Source: Leucobacter sp. UT-8R-CII-1-4 (GTDB lineage Bacteria; Actinomycetota; Actinomycetes; Actinomycetales; Microbacteriaceae). From it: DNA of 64,000 bases. The stretch is taken from assembly GCF_030010235.1 (NCBI RefSeq), contig NZ_JASCRS010000002.1, positions 124,001-188,000 on the forward strand. Reading direction: 5' to 3'. The translations under genes and the position numbers were made by a program. Position 1 is the first letter of the stretch. Each line of letters begins with the position of its first letter. The notes beneath the pieces were generated by a model, which was not told where the DNA came from, searched no databases, and saw only the letters and a program-made list of their open reading frames with translations. Positions 34,677 to 43,658 of the stretch are shown piece after piece.

Positions 34677-36053
34677 GTGACCCGTACAACGGCCATATCG
34701 GTAAGCACCAGACGCCCACGCAGCGTTGCTTTACTACTCGGTTTGTTGTTGGCTCTACTCATTGTTGGCGGGATTGTTCCCGTTCCAGGAGCCAACGCAG
34801 CAGAATGCGCCCCCGATGCAAGCACTGGCTGCTTGCAGGGCGTTATTAAAACGAGCGACGGCGAACCCGCCGCCGGCGTAGTCATGCAACTCAGCGGCAA
34901 TGGTGAAGATCAAACTGTAGAAACTGGATCCGACGGCAAGTGGGCATTCGCTGTCACCAAGAGCGGATCATTCACCGTCACCGTAGACAAAAACTCCCTG
35001 CCTGAGGGCCAGTTTCTGAAATTGGTTGAGAGCCGCGACATTAGTGTCGAGCTCGGCAACGCAGCGGGCGGGCTCTTCCCACTCACTGCAAATGCTGACG
35101 AAGCAAATAGTGGCAGCAGCGGAGGCGGCGACAACGCCGAGAGTGGAGCAACCACCCAAGCAAAGTCTTCGTTCTCATGGCCACGCTTCTGGCAGCAATT
35201 CGCTTCAGGGCTTCGCCTTGGCCTGCTTATCGCCCTCGCTTCGCTCGGCCTCTCGCTGATCTTCGGCACCACTGGCCTGTCGAACTTCGCACACGGCGAG
35301 ATGGTGTCGCTTGGCGGTTTGCTCGCGGCCACGTTTATGGGCATCACCGGCAATCTGCTGCTCGCAGCTCTGATCTCAGTTGCAGCGATGGCACTGTTCG
35401 GCTGGGCCCAAGACAAACTGCTCTGGAAGCCGCTGCGCAAGCGCAGGCTCAGCCTGATGCAGCTGATGATCGTATCGATTGGTCTCTCGATCACGATGCA
35501 ATACCTGTTCCAATACTTCTGGGGCTCAGGCATCATTCGTATTGATAGCCGCAACCCGGCAACCGCGACCATCTTTGGCATCACCATGACGATTCAGTCC
35601 TACGTCGCTATGGGCATCTCGCTCGTCGCGATCATCCTGGTGGGCGCCGGACTCATGTTCACTCGTTTTGGTCGTGCTACCCGTGCCATTAGCGACAACC
35701 CAGCGCTGGCTGAGGCTTCTGGCATCAACGTTGACCGTGTGATCAGCGTCGTGTGGATCGTTGGTGGCGGTCTTGCCGGCTTGTCTGGCGTGTTCCTTGG
35801 CCTAATCTTCAACGGCATCAACTGGTTCACCGGCGGGCAGATGCTGTTGCTTTTCTTCGCCGCAGTGACTCTCGGTGGCCTCGGCACCGCATTTGGCGCG
35901 TTCATCGGCTCAATGATCATCGGCATGGTGGTCGAGCTCACCAATATTTGGCTGCCGGGCGACCTGAAGTTCGCTACCGCCCTGCTGATCCTGATTTTGA
36001 TTCTGCTGGTTCGACCGCAAGGCATCTTCGGTCGCAAAGAGCGGATCGGATAG
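34677..36053 (+). CDS. livH: Branched-chain amino-acid ABC permease LivH with extracytoplasmic N-terminal domain
   Basis: A 458-residue inner-membrane permease of the HAAT (LIV) ABC family, importing branched-chain amino acids with LivM/G/F and the binding protein LivJ. Residues about 175-458 are the permease: GTTGLSNFAHGEMVSLGG, an eight-to-nine-segment core, and AISDNPALAEASGINVD plus FVGGLA-like VGGGLAGLSGVF. The first 170 residues are extra: a signal-like hydrophobic segment (16-37) with ANA cleavage-type site, then a beta-sandwich-like region with Cys-x6-Cys (GCLQGVIKTSDGEPAAGVV) resembling carboxypeptidase-regulatory/CNA-B-like repeats, and a Gly/Ser linker. Start: GTG at 34677 with GGAGG four bases upstream. 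Such N-terminal additions are seen in some actinobacterial LivH proteins; the role is unknown. Confidence 0.9.
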   Translation: MTRTTAISVSTRRPRSVALLLGLLLALLIVGGIVPVPGANAAECAPDASTGCLQGVIKTSDGEPAAGVVMQLSGNGEDQTVETGSDGKWAFAVTKSGSFTVTVDKNSLPEGQFLKLVESRDISVELGNAAGGLFPLTANADEANSGSSGGGDNAESGATTQAKSSFSWPRFWQQFASGLRLGLLIALASLGLSLIFGTTGLSNFAHGEMVSLGGLLAATFMGITGNLLLAALISVAAMALFGWAQDKLLWKPLRKRRLSLMQLMIVSIGLSITMQYLFQYFWGSGIIRIDSRNPATATIFGITMTIQSYVAMGISLVAIILVGAGLMFTRFGRATRAISDNPALAEASGINVDRVISVVWIVGGGLAGLSGVFLGLIFNGINWFTGGQMLLLFFAAVTLGGLGTAFGAFIGSMIIGMVVELTNIWLPGDLKFATALLILILILLVRPQGIFGRKERIG

Positions 36054-36062
36054 GAGGACATC

Positions 36063-37052
36063 ATGAATTTCTGGATCGATCTACTTACCAGCATGCTGCA
36101 AACGGCAATCTCGCCAACAACCGCAGCATTTGTCCTCGCCGCAATTGGCCTGAACATCCACTTCGGCTTCACCGGGCTTATGAACATCGGCCAGGCGGGC
36201 TTTATGCTCGTCGGCGCCTACGGTTTCGGCGTCTCGGTCTCATACTTTGGCCTCAATTTCTGGGCGGCAATTCTTGTCGCAGTGCTCTGCGCGGTCGTGT
36301 TCGCGTTGATCCTCGGTATTCCTACGCTGAAGCTACGCGGCGACTATCTTGCGATTGTCACGATTGCTGCCGCCGAAATTCTGCGCATGATCGTCCGTAT
36401 GGCGAGCTTGCAGAGCGTCACCGGTGGCCCAACCGGGCTCAGCGGTTCAGAGTATCGCTCAGGCTTTAGCGAGTTGTCATTCCTGCCAGAGGGCCGCACA
36501 ACCATTCTGGGCATCACGTACGCCAACACTGGCGCCGATGACTGGTGGACCAGAATCGTAGCTTGGGGCTTGGTCGCACTCTTTATTCTCGTGACTTGGT
36601 TGCTGATTCGCAGCCCCTGGGGCCGTGTGCTCAAGGGAATCCGTGAAGACGAAGATGCCGTACGCTCACTCGGCAAGAACTCATTCTCGTACAAGATTCA
36701 GGCACTGATTCTTGGCGGCGTAATGGGCGCATTTGGCGGCATCGTGATGGCAATGCCCTCGGCGATGCAGCCGGACTCGATGGGCCGCCCAATGACATTC
36801 AACCTCTGGATGATCATGCTGCTTGGTGGCGCGGCCACCATCTTCGGCCCGCTGCTTGGCACACTGATCTTCTTCATCGTCCGTATCGCGCTGACGGGTC
36901 TCGCGAGCCAGTTCATTCCGAACTCGGTGCTGAATGTGCAGCAGACCGAGCAGCTTGCTTGGGTACTGATTGGTGTCTCGCTCATGCTGCTCGTGATTTT
37001 CAGGCCGCAGGGCATTCTCGGTAATAAGAAGGAGTTGTCGTTCAATGTCTAG
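36063..37052 (+). CDS. livM: Branched-chain amino-acid ABC permease LivM
   Basis: A 329-residue integral membrane subunit with about eight to ten hydrophobic segments. Family motifs: GLNIHFGFTGLMNIGQAGFM (about 30-49), GIPTLKLRGDYLAIVTIA, ITGGPTGLSG-like VTGGPTGLSGSE, and GRVLKGIREDEDAVRSLGKN (EAA-like coupling loop, about 190-209). AGGAGG lies just upstream of the ATG at 36063. It sits 9 bp after livH, and its stop is overlapped by livG. Confidence 0.93.
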   Translation: MNFWIDLLTSMLQTAISPTTAAFVLAAIGLNIHFGFTGLMNIGQAGFMLVGAYGFGVSVSYFGLNFWAAILVAVLCAVVFALILGIPTLKLRGDYLAIVTIAAAEILRMIVRMASLQSVTGGPTGLSGSEYRSGFSELSFLPEGRTTILGITYANTGADDWWTRIVAWGLVALFILVTWLLIRSPWGRVLKGIREDEDAVRSLGKNSFSYKIQALILGGVMGAFGGIVMAMPSAMQPDSMGRPMTFNLWMIMLLGGAATIFGPLLGTLIFFIVRIALTGLASQFIPNSVLNVQQTEQLAWVLIGVSLMLLVIFRPQGILGNKKELSFNV

Positions 37053-38034
37053 TTCACGCAAAAACGATACTGCCCTGATCGACGGCTATCCTTACGACCG
37101 CGAAGCGCTTCGCGCAGAGCTACGAAAACTCGATCAGGTTCCCGGTGTGGCGAAGCCAGATTCGATTCTTACGGTGGATCGAATTGAGCGTCGATTCGGC
37201 GGTATGACTGCGGTCAACGTCGAACGCCTTGAGGTACAGCGTGGAGCAATTACCGCGCTTATTGGCCCCAACGGCGCCGGCAAAACCACGTTCTTCAATC
37301 TGATCACAGGTTTTGACCAACCTTCGAATGCGCAGAAGCTCATTGGCGGCGGTGACGCAAAGTGGTCGTTTAACGGCAAAGATCTTCGCCGCACCGGCGC
37401 CTCACAAGCCGCACGTTCTGGCATGGTTCGCACTTTTCAGCTCACCAAAGCGCTCTCGCGAATGACGGTGATGCAGAACATGCTGATCGGCGCGAATAAC
37501 CAGCCGGGCGAGAACATCTTTGTCGGTTTGATTCCTCCGCTCTGGCAGGCTCGCGAACGCGAGAACATCGCTCGAGCCGAAGAGCTCCTCACCAGGTTCA
37601 AACTAGACGCGAAGAAAGATGACATGGCCGGCGATCTCTCCGGTGGCCAGAAAAAGCTGCTTGAGATGGCGCGAGCGCTTATGTCGAACCCCGCGATGAT
37701 CATGCTTGATGAGCCAATGGCAGGTGTGAACCCCGCGCTTACGCAGAGCCTGCTTGATCACATTCAGGCGCTTCGAGACGAGGGCACCACTGTGCTTTTT
37801 GTTGAGCATGACATGCACATGGTGCGCCACATCAGCGACTGGGTCGTGGTCATGGCTCAGGGTGAGGTGATCGCTGAGGGCCTGCCTGAAGAGGTCATGA
37901 CAAGCGAAGCGGTAGTTGATGCGTATCTTGGCGCGCACCACGACAAGGATCTGGGTGACGATTCCGAAATCAACACCGGATTCATGCGAGCGATCGCGAC
38001 AGAAATTGCTGAAGAGGTAGAGGAGACCCGATGA
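37045..38034 (+). CDS. livG: Branched-chain amino-acid ABC ATPase LivG
   Basis: A 329-residue cytoplasmic ATPase of the LIV importer. Walker A is GPNGAGKTT (about 73-81), signature LSGGQKKLLEMARAL, Walker B IMLDEPMAGVNP, and H-loop FVEHDMHMV. An N-terminal extension of about 35 residues before the nucleotide-binding core and a C-terminal acidic tail make it longer than typical LivG (about 255 residues). It overlaps livM by 8 bp and livF by 4 bp (ATGA). Confidence 0.93.
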   Translation: MSSSRKNDTALIDGYPYDREALRAELRKLDQVPGVAKPDSILTVDRIERRFGGMTAVNVERLEVQRGAITALIGPNGAGKTTFFNLITGFDQPSNAQKLIGGGDAKWSFNGKDLRRTGASQAARSGMVRTFQLTKALSRMTVMQNMLIGANNQPGENIFVGLIPPLWQARERENIARAEELLTRFKLDAKKDDMAGDLSGGQKKLLEMARALMSNPAMIMLDEPMAGVNPALTQSLLDHIQALRDEGTTVLFVEHDMHMVRHISDWVVVMAQGEVIAEGLPEEVMTSEAVVDAYLGAHHDKDLGDDSEINTGFMRAIATEIAEEVEETR

Positions 38035-38798
38035 ACGACTCAAGACTTGTAGTTCAGGCTGACAATCTCACTGCGGGCTACCTCCCCGGAATCAATATTC
38101 TGAATGGCTGCACGCTCGAGGCCTATCGCGGCGAGCTGATCGGCATTATCGGCCCTAACGGTGCTGGTAAGTCGACGCTACTGAAGGCACTGTTCGGACT
38201 TGTGAATATTCGAGACGGGGCTGTGCGGCTTGAGGGCGAAGACGTCACCGGTCTTTCAACCAATCAGTTGGTAAGCAAGGGAGTTGGTTTTGTTCCGCAA
38301 ACCAACAACGTCTTCCAGTCGCTGACTATTGAGGAGAACCTGCAAATGGGTCTCTTCTTGCGTCCGAAAGAGTTCTCCACTCGTATTGCAGAGATGTGGG
38401 ACCTCTTCCCGATGTTGGCTGATCGCCGCAAGCAGCGAGCTGGTTCACTCTCCGGCGGCGAGCGCCAGTCGGTGGCGATGGCTCGTGCACTGATGATGGA
38501 TCCCAAGGTGCTCTTGCTTGATGAGCCATCAGCGGGCCTCTCCCCCGTGCGTCAGGACGAGACTTTCATTCGGACGCGGCAGATCAATAAGACTGGTGTG
38601 ACGATCATCATGGTCGAGCAGAACGCCCGTCGTTGTCTGCAGATCTGCGATCGTGCCTATGTGCTCGATCAGGGTCGCAACGCTTACGAGGGGCCTGGCC
38701 GCGAGTTGGCGAACGATCCAAAGGTGATTGAGCTCTACCTCGGTACCCTGGCCGCAGATGTCGAGGCGGCGGCCTCGGACACGGAAGACAAAGCCTAA
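38031..38798 (+). CDS. livF: Branched-chain amino-acid ABC ATPase LivF
   Basis: A 255-residue second ATPase of the importer. Walker A GPNGAGKST (about 38-46), signature LSGGERQSVAMARALM, Walker B LLLDEPSAGLSP and H-loop-region MVEQNARRCLQI, in which Gln takes the position usually called the switch His, as in many LivF proteins. It starts at an ATGA junction with livG. A strong hairpin follows the stop. Confidence 0.93.
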   Translation: MNDSRLVVQADNLTAGYLPGINILNGCTLEAYRGELIGIIGPNGAGKSTLLKALFGLVNIRDGAVRLEGEDVTGLSTNQLVSKGVGFVPQTNNVFQSLTIEENLQMGLFLRPKEFSTRIAEMWDLFPMLADRRKQRAGSLSGGERQSVAMARALMMDPKVLLLDEPSAGLSPVRQDETFIRTRQINKTGVTIIMVEQNARRCLQICDRAYVLDQGRNAYEGPGRELANDPKVIELYLGTLAADVEAAASDTEDKA

Positions 38799-38805
38799 CC
38801 GCACA

Positions 38806-38850
38806 CAGCAGCCCCGTTCATCGAAGTTGTCACGATGAACGGGGCTGCTG
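38806..38850 (+). terminator. 18-bp perfect hairpin after livF
   Basis: CAGCAGCCCCGTTCATCG (38806-38823) and CGATGAACGGGGCTGCTG (38833-38850) pair perfectly around a 9-nt loop, 7 bp after the livF stop. A T-run is lacking (CGTTCCC follows), so it may act as a 3' stabiliser as much as a terminator. Confidence 0.65.
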
Positions 38851-39030
38851 CGTTCCCACCACTCTGCGTTCCCTCAACCCTAGGCTCCCCCTCTACCCCT
38901 CGTTCTCACCCACCGCCTCCTGCCTTCGCGAAGCGAATTACAAAATGACGCGGGAAGCCAAAAAGCAGGAAGATCTGCCCACATCGACTAGCACTAGCGC
39001 AAGGCAGAGCGATCCAGCGCCCGCAAGCGC
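38851..39030. other. Spacer between the livF hairpin and the livJ terminator
   Basis: The convergent region between the livHMGF operon and livJ holds, besides the two hairpins, one exact copy of the GCGATCCAGCG element (39009-39019). No gene was seen. Confidence 0.5.
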
Positions 39031-39064
39031 AAAAAAGAACCCCCGGGAACGAGCCCGGGGGTTC
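39031..39064 (-). terminator. Terminator of livJ
   Basis: GAACCCCCGGG (39037-39047) and CCCGGGGGTTC (39054-39064) form a perfect 11-bp stem with a 6-nt loop. On the minus strand it is followed by TTTTTT. It lies 18 bp after the livJ stop. Confidence 0.9.
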
Positions 39065-39081
39065 TCTCTCGAAGCGGGGTG

Positions 39082-40353
39082 TTACTTCACCTCGCCCTTC
39101 ACTGCGTCTTGGAAGATCGGAGTGTTGCTCTCGTCGTACTTGTAAATACCGATGTAAGCGGTCGATGGGTCATTGTTCTCGTTCAATGGACCAGTGCCAG
39201 CCTTGCCCATGTAGTGAATGTCCTTGCCATCAGCGATCAGCGCCTTGCAGTCCTTGAAGGTATCGCACTCTTCACCGCCGTTTGCACCGGTCACAGCTGC
39301 GAGCTGTGCCTGCACTGAGACAGCGTCGGTTGCGCCGGCCTTCTCAGCTGCCAGAGCGATGATCATCACCAGGTCGTATGCCTCAGGACCATAGGTGAAG
39401 CTCTCGAGCTTGCCGCCGAATTCGGCGTTGTAGATCGTGTCAAGCTGCTTCTTGAAATCTTCATTCGCCTGAGCGCCTGGGATGGATCCCTGCATGCCTA
39501 CCACGCTGCCGAGGTCAACAACATCAGCGAAGCTGTTTGCGTTGCCGTCAACAAGGTAAACGGTCGATGGGTCGACTCCCTGCGCCAGCAGCTCTGGCAG
39601 AATCGCGTTGATCTGGTCGAAGGTCACTACAACGATCGCGTCTGGGTTCGCTGCCTTTGCAGCGGTGACGTCAGCCGAGAAGGTGGTCTGGTCGACCGGG
39701 AACTCGTTGCCGTCGCCCTTGCCGCCGTACACGGTGGTTGCGCCGCCCGCTTCGGTGACCTGCTGAATAGTGTCGCGCAGACCGATGCCGTAATCGTCGT
39801 TGAATGTCAGGTAGGCAATGCTGCCCTTGCCGTCAGCCAGAATCTGGTTGGCAAGCGCGCTACCCTGCACCGAGTCAGGTGGAGCGGTACGGAAGTAGTT
39901 TGGGCTAATGCCGCTGAGCGCGGTAGCGGTGTTGGAAGGCGAAGCCATCAGGATGCCCTCGCCCGTGATCTTTTCAACCACGTGCAGGGTACGCGAGGAG
40001 CTCATTGCTCCGAGCACGAAGGCTGCACCGCTGGCGATAACCTCGTCTGCGCCCTTTTCAACCACGGTGATGTCGCTGCCGTCGCCCTCATTGGCGTCTG
40101 CAACAATTTCAATTGGCTGACCGAGCACGCCGCCGGCTTCTTCAATCTCAGACATGGCCTGTGCCATACCAGCCTGCACTGGTGGCATCAGGAAGCCGAG
40201 TGAGCCGGTGTGTGGCAGAAGGGTTGCAATCTTTAGACCGTCACCACTGCTCTTTGGCTCTTCTGTCGTGCCACCGGAGCAGCTCGAGAGAAGCAGAGCC
40301 GCACTGGCTGCGATGGCCAGTGCTCCTGTGGTGCGCTTGGAAATCATCTTCAT
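39082..40353 (-). CDS. livJ: Branched-chain amino-acid ABC transporter substrate-binding lipoprotein LivJ
   Basis: A 423-residue type I periplasmic-binding-fold lipoprotein. Signal peptide with lipobox LSSC (Cys near residue 25), then ATLLPHTGSLGFLMPPVQAG, IEIVADANEGDGSD, GAMSSSRTLHV, the ligand-domain sequences PSNTATALSG and FNDDYGIGLRD, and a second lobe with QGSIPGAQANEDFKKQ and FTYGPEAYDLVMIIALA. Start: ATG at 40353 with AAAGG eight bases upstream; a GTG nine bases further up is less likely. It is convergent to livHMGF instead of being its first gene, an unusual separation, so its promoter is independent. Confidence 0.9.
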   Translation of the reverse strand: MKMISKRTTGALAIAASAALLLSSCSGGTTEEPKSSGDGLKIATLLPHTGSLGFLMPPVQAGMAQAMSEIEEAGGVLGQPIEIVADANEGDGSDITVVEKGADEVIASGAAFVLGAMSSSRTLHVVEKITGEGILMASPSNTATALSGISPNYFRTAPPDSVQGSALANQILADGKGSIAYLTFNDDYGIGLRDTIQQVTEAGGATTVYGGKGDGNEFPVDQTTFSADVTAAKAANPDAIVVVTFDQINAILPELLAQGVDPSTVYLVDGNANSFADVVDLGSVVGMQGSIPGAQANEDFKKQLDTIYNAEFGGKLESFTYGPEAYDLVMIIALAAEKAGATDAVSVQAQLAAVTGANGGEECDTFKDCKALIADGKDIHYMGKAGTGPLNENNDPSTAYIGIYKYDESNTPIFQDAVKGEVK

Positions 40354-40417
40354 GGATGACACCTTTCATATTGGTGAACCGCGTCATTGCGGAACTCCCC
40401 ATGAGAATAAGCAGAAC

Positions 40418-40427
40418 AGGGCCCTGC
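40418..40427. promoter_or_regulatory. Palindrome upstream of livJ
   Basis: CAGGGCCCTG is a perfect 10-bp palindrome, flanked by the wider inverted arms GCAGAAC (40412-40418) and GTTCTGC (40436-40442). It lies about 65 bp before the livJ start on the minus strand. An operator for a regulator is possible; none is identified. Confidence 0.3.
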
Positions 40428-40560
40428 TGTCAGCGTTCTGCACGCATTGAAACCGAGTTGTTAGCGACTCGTGACATAGCAGTGATTTCTTTGACACCTC
40501 AGCAGCAGATCAATGACTGCTGCACAAAATTTGAGGTTCTTTGCGTTGGCCCACCGAGCG

Positions 40561-41256
40561 CTAGCGCAGACCAACCTCATAGGCACAAATCACCGCGTGC
40601 ACACGATCGCGCAGCTCAAGCTTTGAGAGCACTCGGCCAACATGAGTCTTCACAGTCGACTCGGAAAGAAAAAGCTTCTCGCCGATTTCGGCGTTGCTGA
40701 GACCCTCGGCAATCAGGGTGAACACCTCAAGCTCACGCTCGGTCAATTGGGCAAGCGCCTCTTGCGATCGCCCCTGCTTCGGAGAAGCCTCAGGCGCTTC
40801 AACGCTCGCAGGCTCACGCAGCCGGGTGATCAGGCGGCGGGTCACGCTCGGAGCCATGACAGAATCACCATCAGCTACAGCACGAACAGCACCAATAAGT
40901 TCCGGTGCACGCGCGTCTTTCAGCAAGAACCCGCTAGCACCGGCCTCAATAGCTGAAAGCGCGTACTCGTCAAGATCAAAAGTGGTGAGCACAAGCACAC
41001 GAACGGCCGGGTATCGAGCGACAATCGCGGCGGTTGCCTCAATGCCATCCATGCCCGGCATACGCACATCCATCAACACCACGTTTGGCGCTGTACCCTC
41101 AGCGGTCAAACGTTCGATCATCTCAAGCGCCTGGCCGCCATCGCCCGCCTCACCAACCACCGATAGATCAGGCTGCGTGCCAAGAATCAGCGCAAAACCG
41201 GTGCGAATCAGTTCCTGATCGTCAACCAGCAGAATGTTCAGCGCCGCGTCGCTCAT
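40561..41256 (-). CDS. NarL/FixJ-type response regulator
   Basis: A 231-residue response regulator. The receiver domain has VDDQELIRTG with the acidic pocket, phospho-acceptor Asp63 in LMDVRMPGMDG, and the conserved Lys in GFLLKDARAP. The C-terminal LuxR helix-turn-helix is LTERELEVFTLIAEGLSNAE...STVKTHVGRVLSKL (about 168-210). It is the last gene of the operon, 49 bp after the histidine kinase, so the two are a cognate pair that presumably regulates the ABC exporter in the same operon. Confidence 0.92.
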   Translation of the reverse strand: MSDAALNILLVDDQELIRTGFALILGTQPDLSVVGEAGDGGQALEMIERLTAEGTAPNVVLMDVRMPGMDGIEATAAIVARYPAVRVLVLTTFDLDEYALSAIEAGASGFLLKDARAPELIGAVRAVADGDSVMAPSVTRRLITRLREPASVEAPEASPKQGRSQEALAQLTERELEVFTLIAEGLSNAEIGEKLFLSESTVKTHVGRVLSKLELRDRVHAVICAYEVGLR

Positions 41257-41305
41257 GGTGTCTCCGTGTTCAAAGGGTGAGTGTGTTTAGTGTATCGATC
41301 GGATG

Positions 41306-42745
41306 TTAAGCCGCCGCTGCGCCAGTTGGCACAGTGGCGAACACCCGCCACCCGTTGCCGTGCGATCCAGCGCTGAGCGTGCCGCCAAACATGCGAGCAC
41401 GTTCACCTGCTCCGGTGAGTCCACGACCGCTACCGGGAATCGTGTTTGGTTTCACCTCAGCCTCAGTGCTCGTCACACGACCGGCATCAGTGATTTCGAC
41501 CGTGCTCTCGCTCGCCGTATGCACCAGCACCACGCGAGCTTCAGCGCCACGGCCCGCATAACGCAGAGTGTTGGTGAGCGCTTCCTGCACGATACGGTAC
41601 ACCGCAAGCTGCTGAGTGGCATCGCCAGCGGGCACGCCCGATTCGGTCACGCCAACACGCAGCCCGGCCTGCCGAAAACCGTCAACGAGTTCATGCAACT
41701 GCGCCATTCCCGGCTGCGGTGCACGCGGCGCCGGAATACTGCCGGTCGCGGGCGCTGAACCGGGCACTACCGAACCCGAGTCTTCACTTTCACTGAGCAC
41801 TCCGAGCAAGCGGCGCATCTCCATCAACGCACTGCGCCCGGTTTCAGCTGCGCGCTCCATGGCGCTCGCGGCGGCCTCGGGCTTAGTCGCGACCGACACC
41901 GAGGCTGCCTCGCTCAGCGTGACAACAACCGAGAGCGAATGCGCCACGATATCGTGCATCTCACGCGCAATACGTGATCGTTCTGCGGCAGCGGCAAGTT
42001 GTGCACGCTGCTCACGCTCAGTCGCGAGCTGGTGCGCACGGTCAATCAGCGCCTCAACGTAGCGCCGGCGATTGCCGAGGTTAATTGCGGTCAGCAACAC
42101 TGCCAACAGCCACACAGCGTTCAACACCGCGAGCGTGATCGAGGTGCGCAGATCAGCCTCAGGATTCACATTGAAGCCGTTGGGCCCAATTACGCTCACT
42201 GCCGAGCCGCCGGCCAAGAGAGCGATCGTGGTATCCATGATGACAACAAGCACGAGGCCAACCCAGCCAGCAGTCACACTGCGGTAGACCGGCACTGCGT
42301 AAAGCATAAACACGAGCGCGACCGCGTTTGGCGCGAGCACGAGCCCCTGCTCAAAAAACATCAGAACAGAGACGAGGATCAGCCCCGCCAGCGGGAAGCG
42401 CCGCCGATACGCAAGCGCCAACGCGATCAGCATGACACACGCGATGCTGACCAGAATCCAAGGCCAGGTGAGGTGAGCCGACTGGTAGGGGGCGTCAACA
42501 CCCTGAACGTCGAGGTCTTCGTAGACCGTACTTGAAATGCCGCTCAACAGTTCAAGTGCCACCATCATCAGACAGCCGAAAAGGTAGGTAACGACAATGG
42601 TGCCGTCTACCAATTTGGGGTGTGCGGCGAGCCACCGCCGAAACACTCCCGGGGGTCGCGGAAGGCGCAGCTCCGAAGCGAAATCGTTCGGAGCTGCGCC
42701 TGCAGCAGATGCGCCTGGTGTCGCATCAGAAGTGTGTCTGGTCAC
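41306..42745 (-). CDS. Sensor histidine kinase (HisKA_3 type)
   Basis: A 479-residue membrane sensor kinase. After a cytosolic N terminus of about 45 residues come about five to six membrane segments (50-190). The dimerisation/phosphoacceptor motif is REMHDIVAHSLSVVV, with the phospho-His near residue 264. The C-terminal HATPase has GRGLTGAGERARMFGG as its G box. A Ser/Pro/Gly-rich linker (SEDSGSVVPGSAPATGSIPA) lies between the DHp and HATPase domains. The start overlaps the permease gene by 4 bp, indicating a single operon with the exporter. Confidence 0.92.
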   Translation of the reverse strand: MTRHTSDATPGASAAGAAPNDFASELRLPRPPGVFRRWLAAHPKLVDGTIVVTYLFGCLMMVALELLSGISSTVYEDLDVQGVDAPYQSAHLTWPWILVSIACVMLIALALAYRRRFPLAGLILVSVLMFFEQGLVLAPNAVALVFMLYAVPVYRSVTAGWVGLVLVVIMDTTIALLAGGSAVSVIGPNGFNVNPEADLRTSITLAVLNAVWLLAVLLTAINLGNRRRYVEALIDRAHQLATEREQRAQLAAAAERSRIAREMHDIVAHSLSVVVTLSEAASVSVATKPEAAASAMERAAETGRSALMEMRRLLGVLSESEDSGSVVPGSAPATGSIPAPRAPQPGMAQLHELVDGFRQAGLRVGVTESGVPAGDATQQLAVYRIVQEALTNTLRYAGRGAEARVVLVHTASESTVEITDAGRVTSTEAEVKPNTIPGSGRGLTGAGERARMFGGTLSAGSHGNGWRVFATVPTGAAAA

Positions 42746-43647
42746 ACAGCGTCTCTCGTCTTAAACAGCACTGCGGCTGGCACAAGTGCCGCAACAGCCC
42801 AGGCAGCCAAGCCACCCAATGCGCCCCAGTATGACACGCTGCCCGCGACAGCAGCTGACTGCAGCGCCGTACTTGAGAGAGTCGAGCCAAGGTTTGCTGG
42901 CAGCCAATTGGCGACCACTGGCACCCATTCCCAACCGGTCATTGAGAGGACCTGGAACACGATTGGAGCGATGAAAAGCAGGCCGACCACGGCAGAGATT
43001 GCGCCGGCGCTCGAACGCAGCATCGTGCCAATACCAAGGGCGAGCAGTGCCGCGAGGGTCAGGTAGAGCGCGTTTCCAAGGAGCGACACAACCACTGCTG
43101 GGTCTACAAGCGCCTGAAGCGCACCGTCACCAAGCACGAGGCCAGAGAGCAGCGCACCGCCGAAGGTGCTGAGCGAGCCAACCAGAAATGCGAGCGCGGC
43201 GACCACGAGGGCCTTCGCAAGCAGCAGCGGCGTGCGCGACGGCACCGCGGTAAGCGATGAGAGGATCATGCCGCTGGCATACTCACTCGTCACGGCGAGC
43301 ACACCCAGCACACCCATGATCAGCACCGTAAACATGCTGCCGAAGGTGGCTGCCTGCCCGACAACCGAAGAGAGCGTTTCAGGCGTCACAAATTCGCTGC
43401 CCGCCATACCGAGTGAGAGCATTGCCGCGCCGCCCCAGCTGAGCACGAGCATCACCAATACCGACCAGCGGATCGAGCGGAGCGAGAGGAGCTTGATCCA
43501 CTCCCCCTTCAGAATTCCATCAAATGAAAGCCGGGCGTTCACTGGCGCTGCTGCTTGAGATTGCTGCAGCGCATTCTGAGGAGCACCAGGCTTCGTGCCC
43601 TGCGGTGCAGCCGGAACCGGATTGTCGTTCATCGTAAGCGTAGTCAT
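42742..43647 (-). CDS. ABC-2 family permease
   Basis: A 301-residue exporter permease. The N terminus is Pro/Ala/Gln-rich (about 1-45), followed by six membrane segments (about 60-80, 100-122, 138-165, 172-195, 212-232, 275-295). It pairs with the ATPase encoded 11 bp upstream and overlaps the histidine kinase gene by 4 bp. Such ATPase-permease-kinase-regulator operons often respond to envelope stress or antimicrobial peptides in actinobacteria. The substrate is not known. Confidence 0.85.
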   Translation of the reverse strand: MTTLTMNDNPVPAAPQGTKPGAPQNALQQSQAAAPVNARLSFDGILKGEWIKLLSLRSIRWSVLVMLVLSWGGAAMLSLGMAGSEFVTPETLSSVVGQAATFGSMFTVLIMGVLGVLAVTSEYASGMILSSLTAVPSRTPLLLAKALVVAALAFLVGSLSTFGGALLSGLVLGDGALQALVDPAVVVSLLGNALYLTLAALLALGIGTMLRSSAGAISAVVGLLFIAPIVFQVLSMTGWEWVPVVANWLPANLGSTLSSTALQSAAVAGSVSYWGALGGLAAWAVAALVPAAVLFKTRDAV

Positions 43648-43658
43648 TTCAATGCTCC

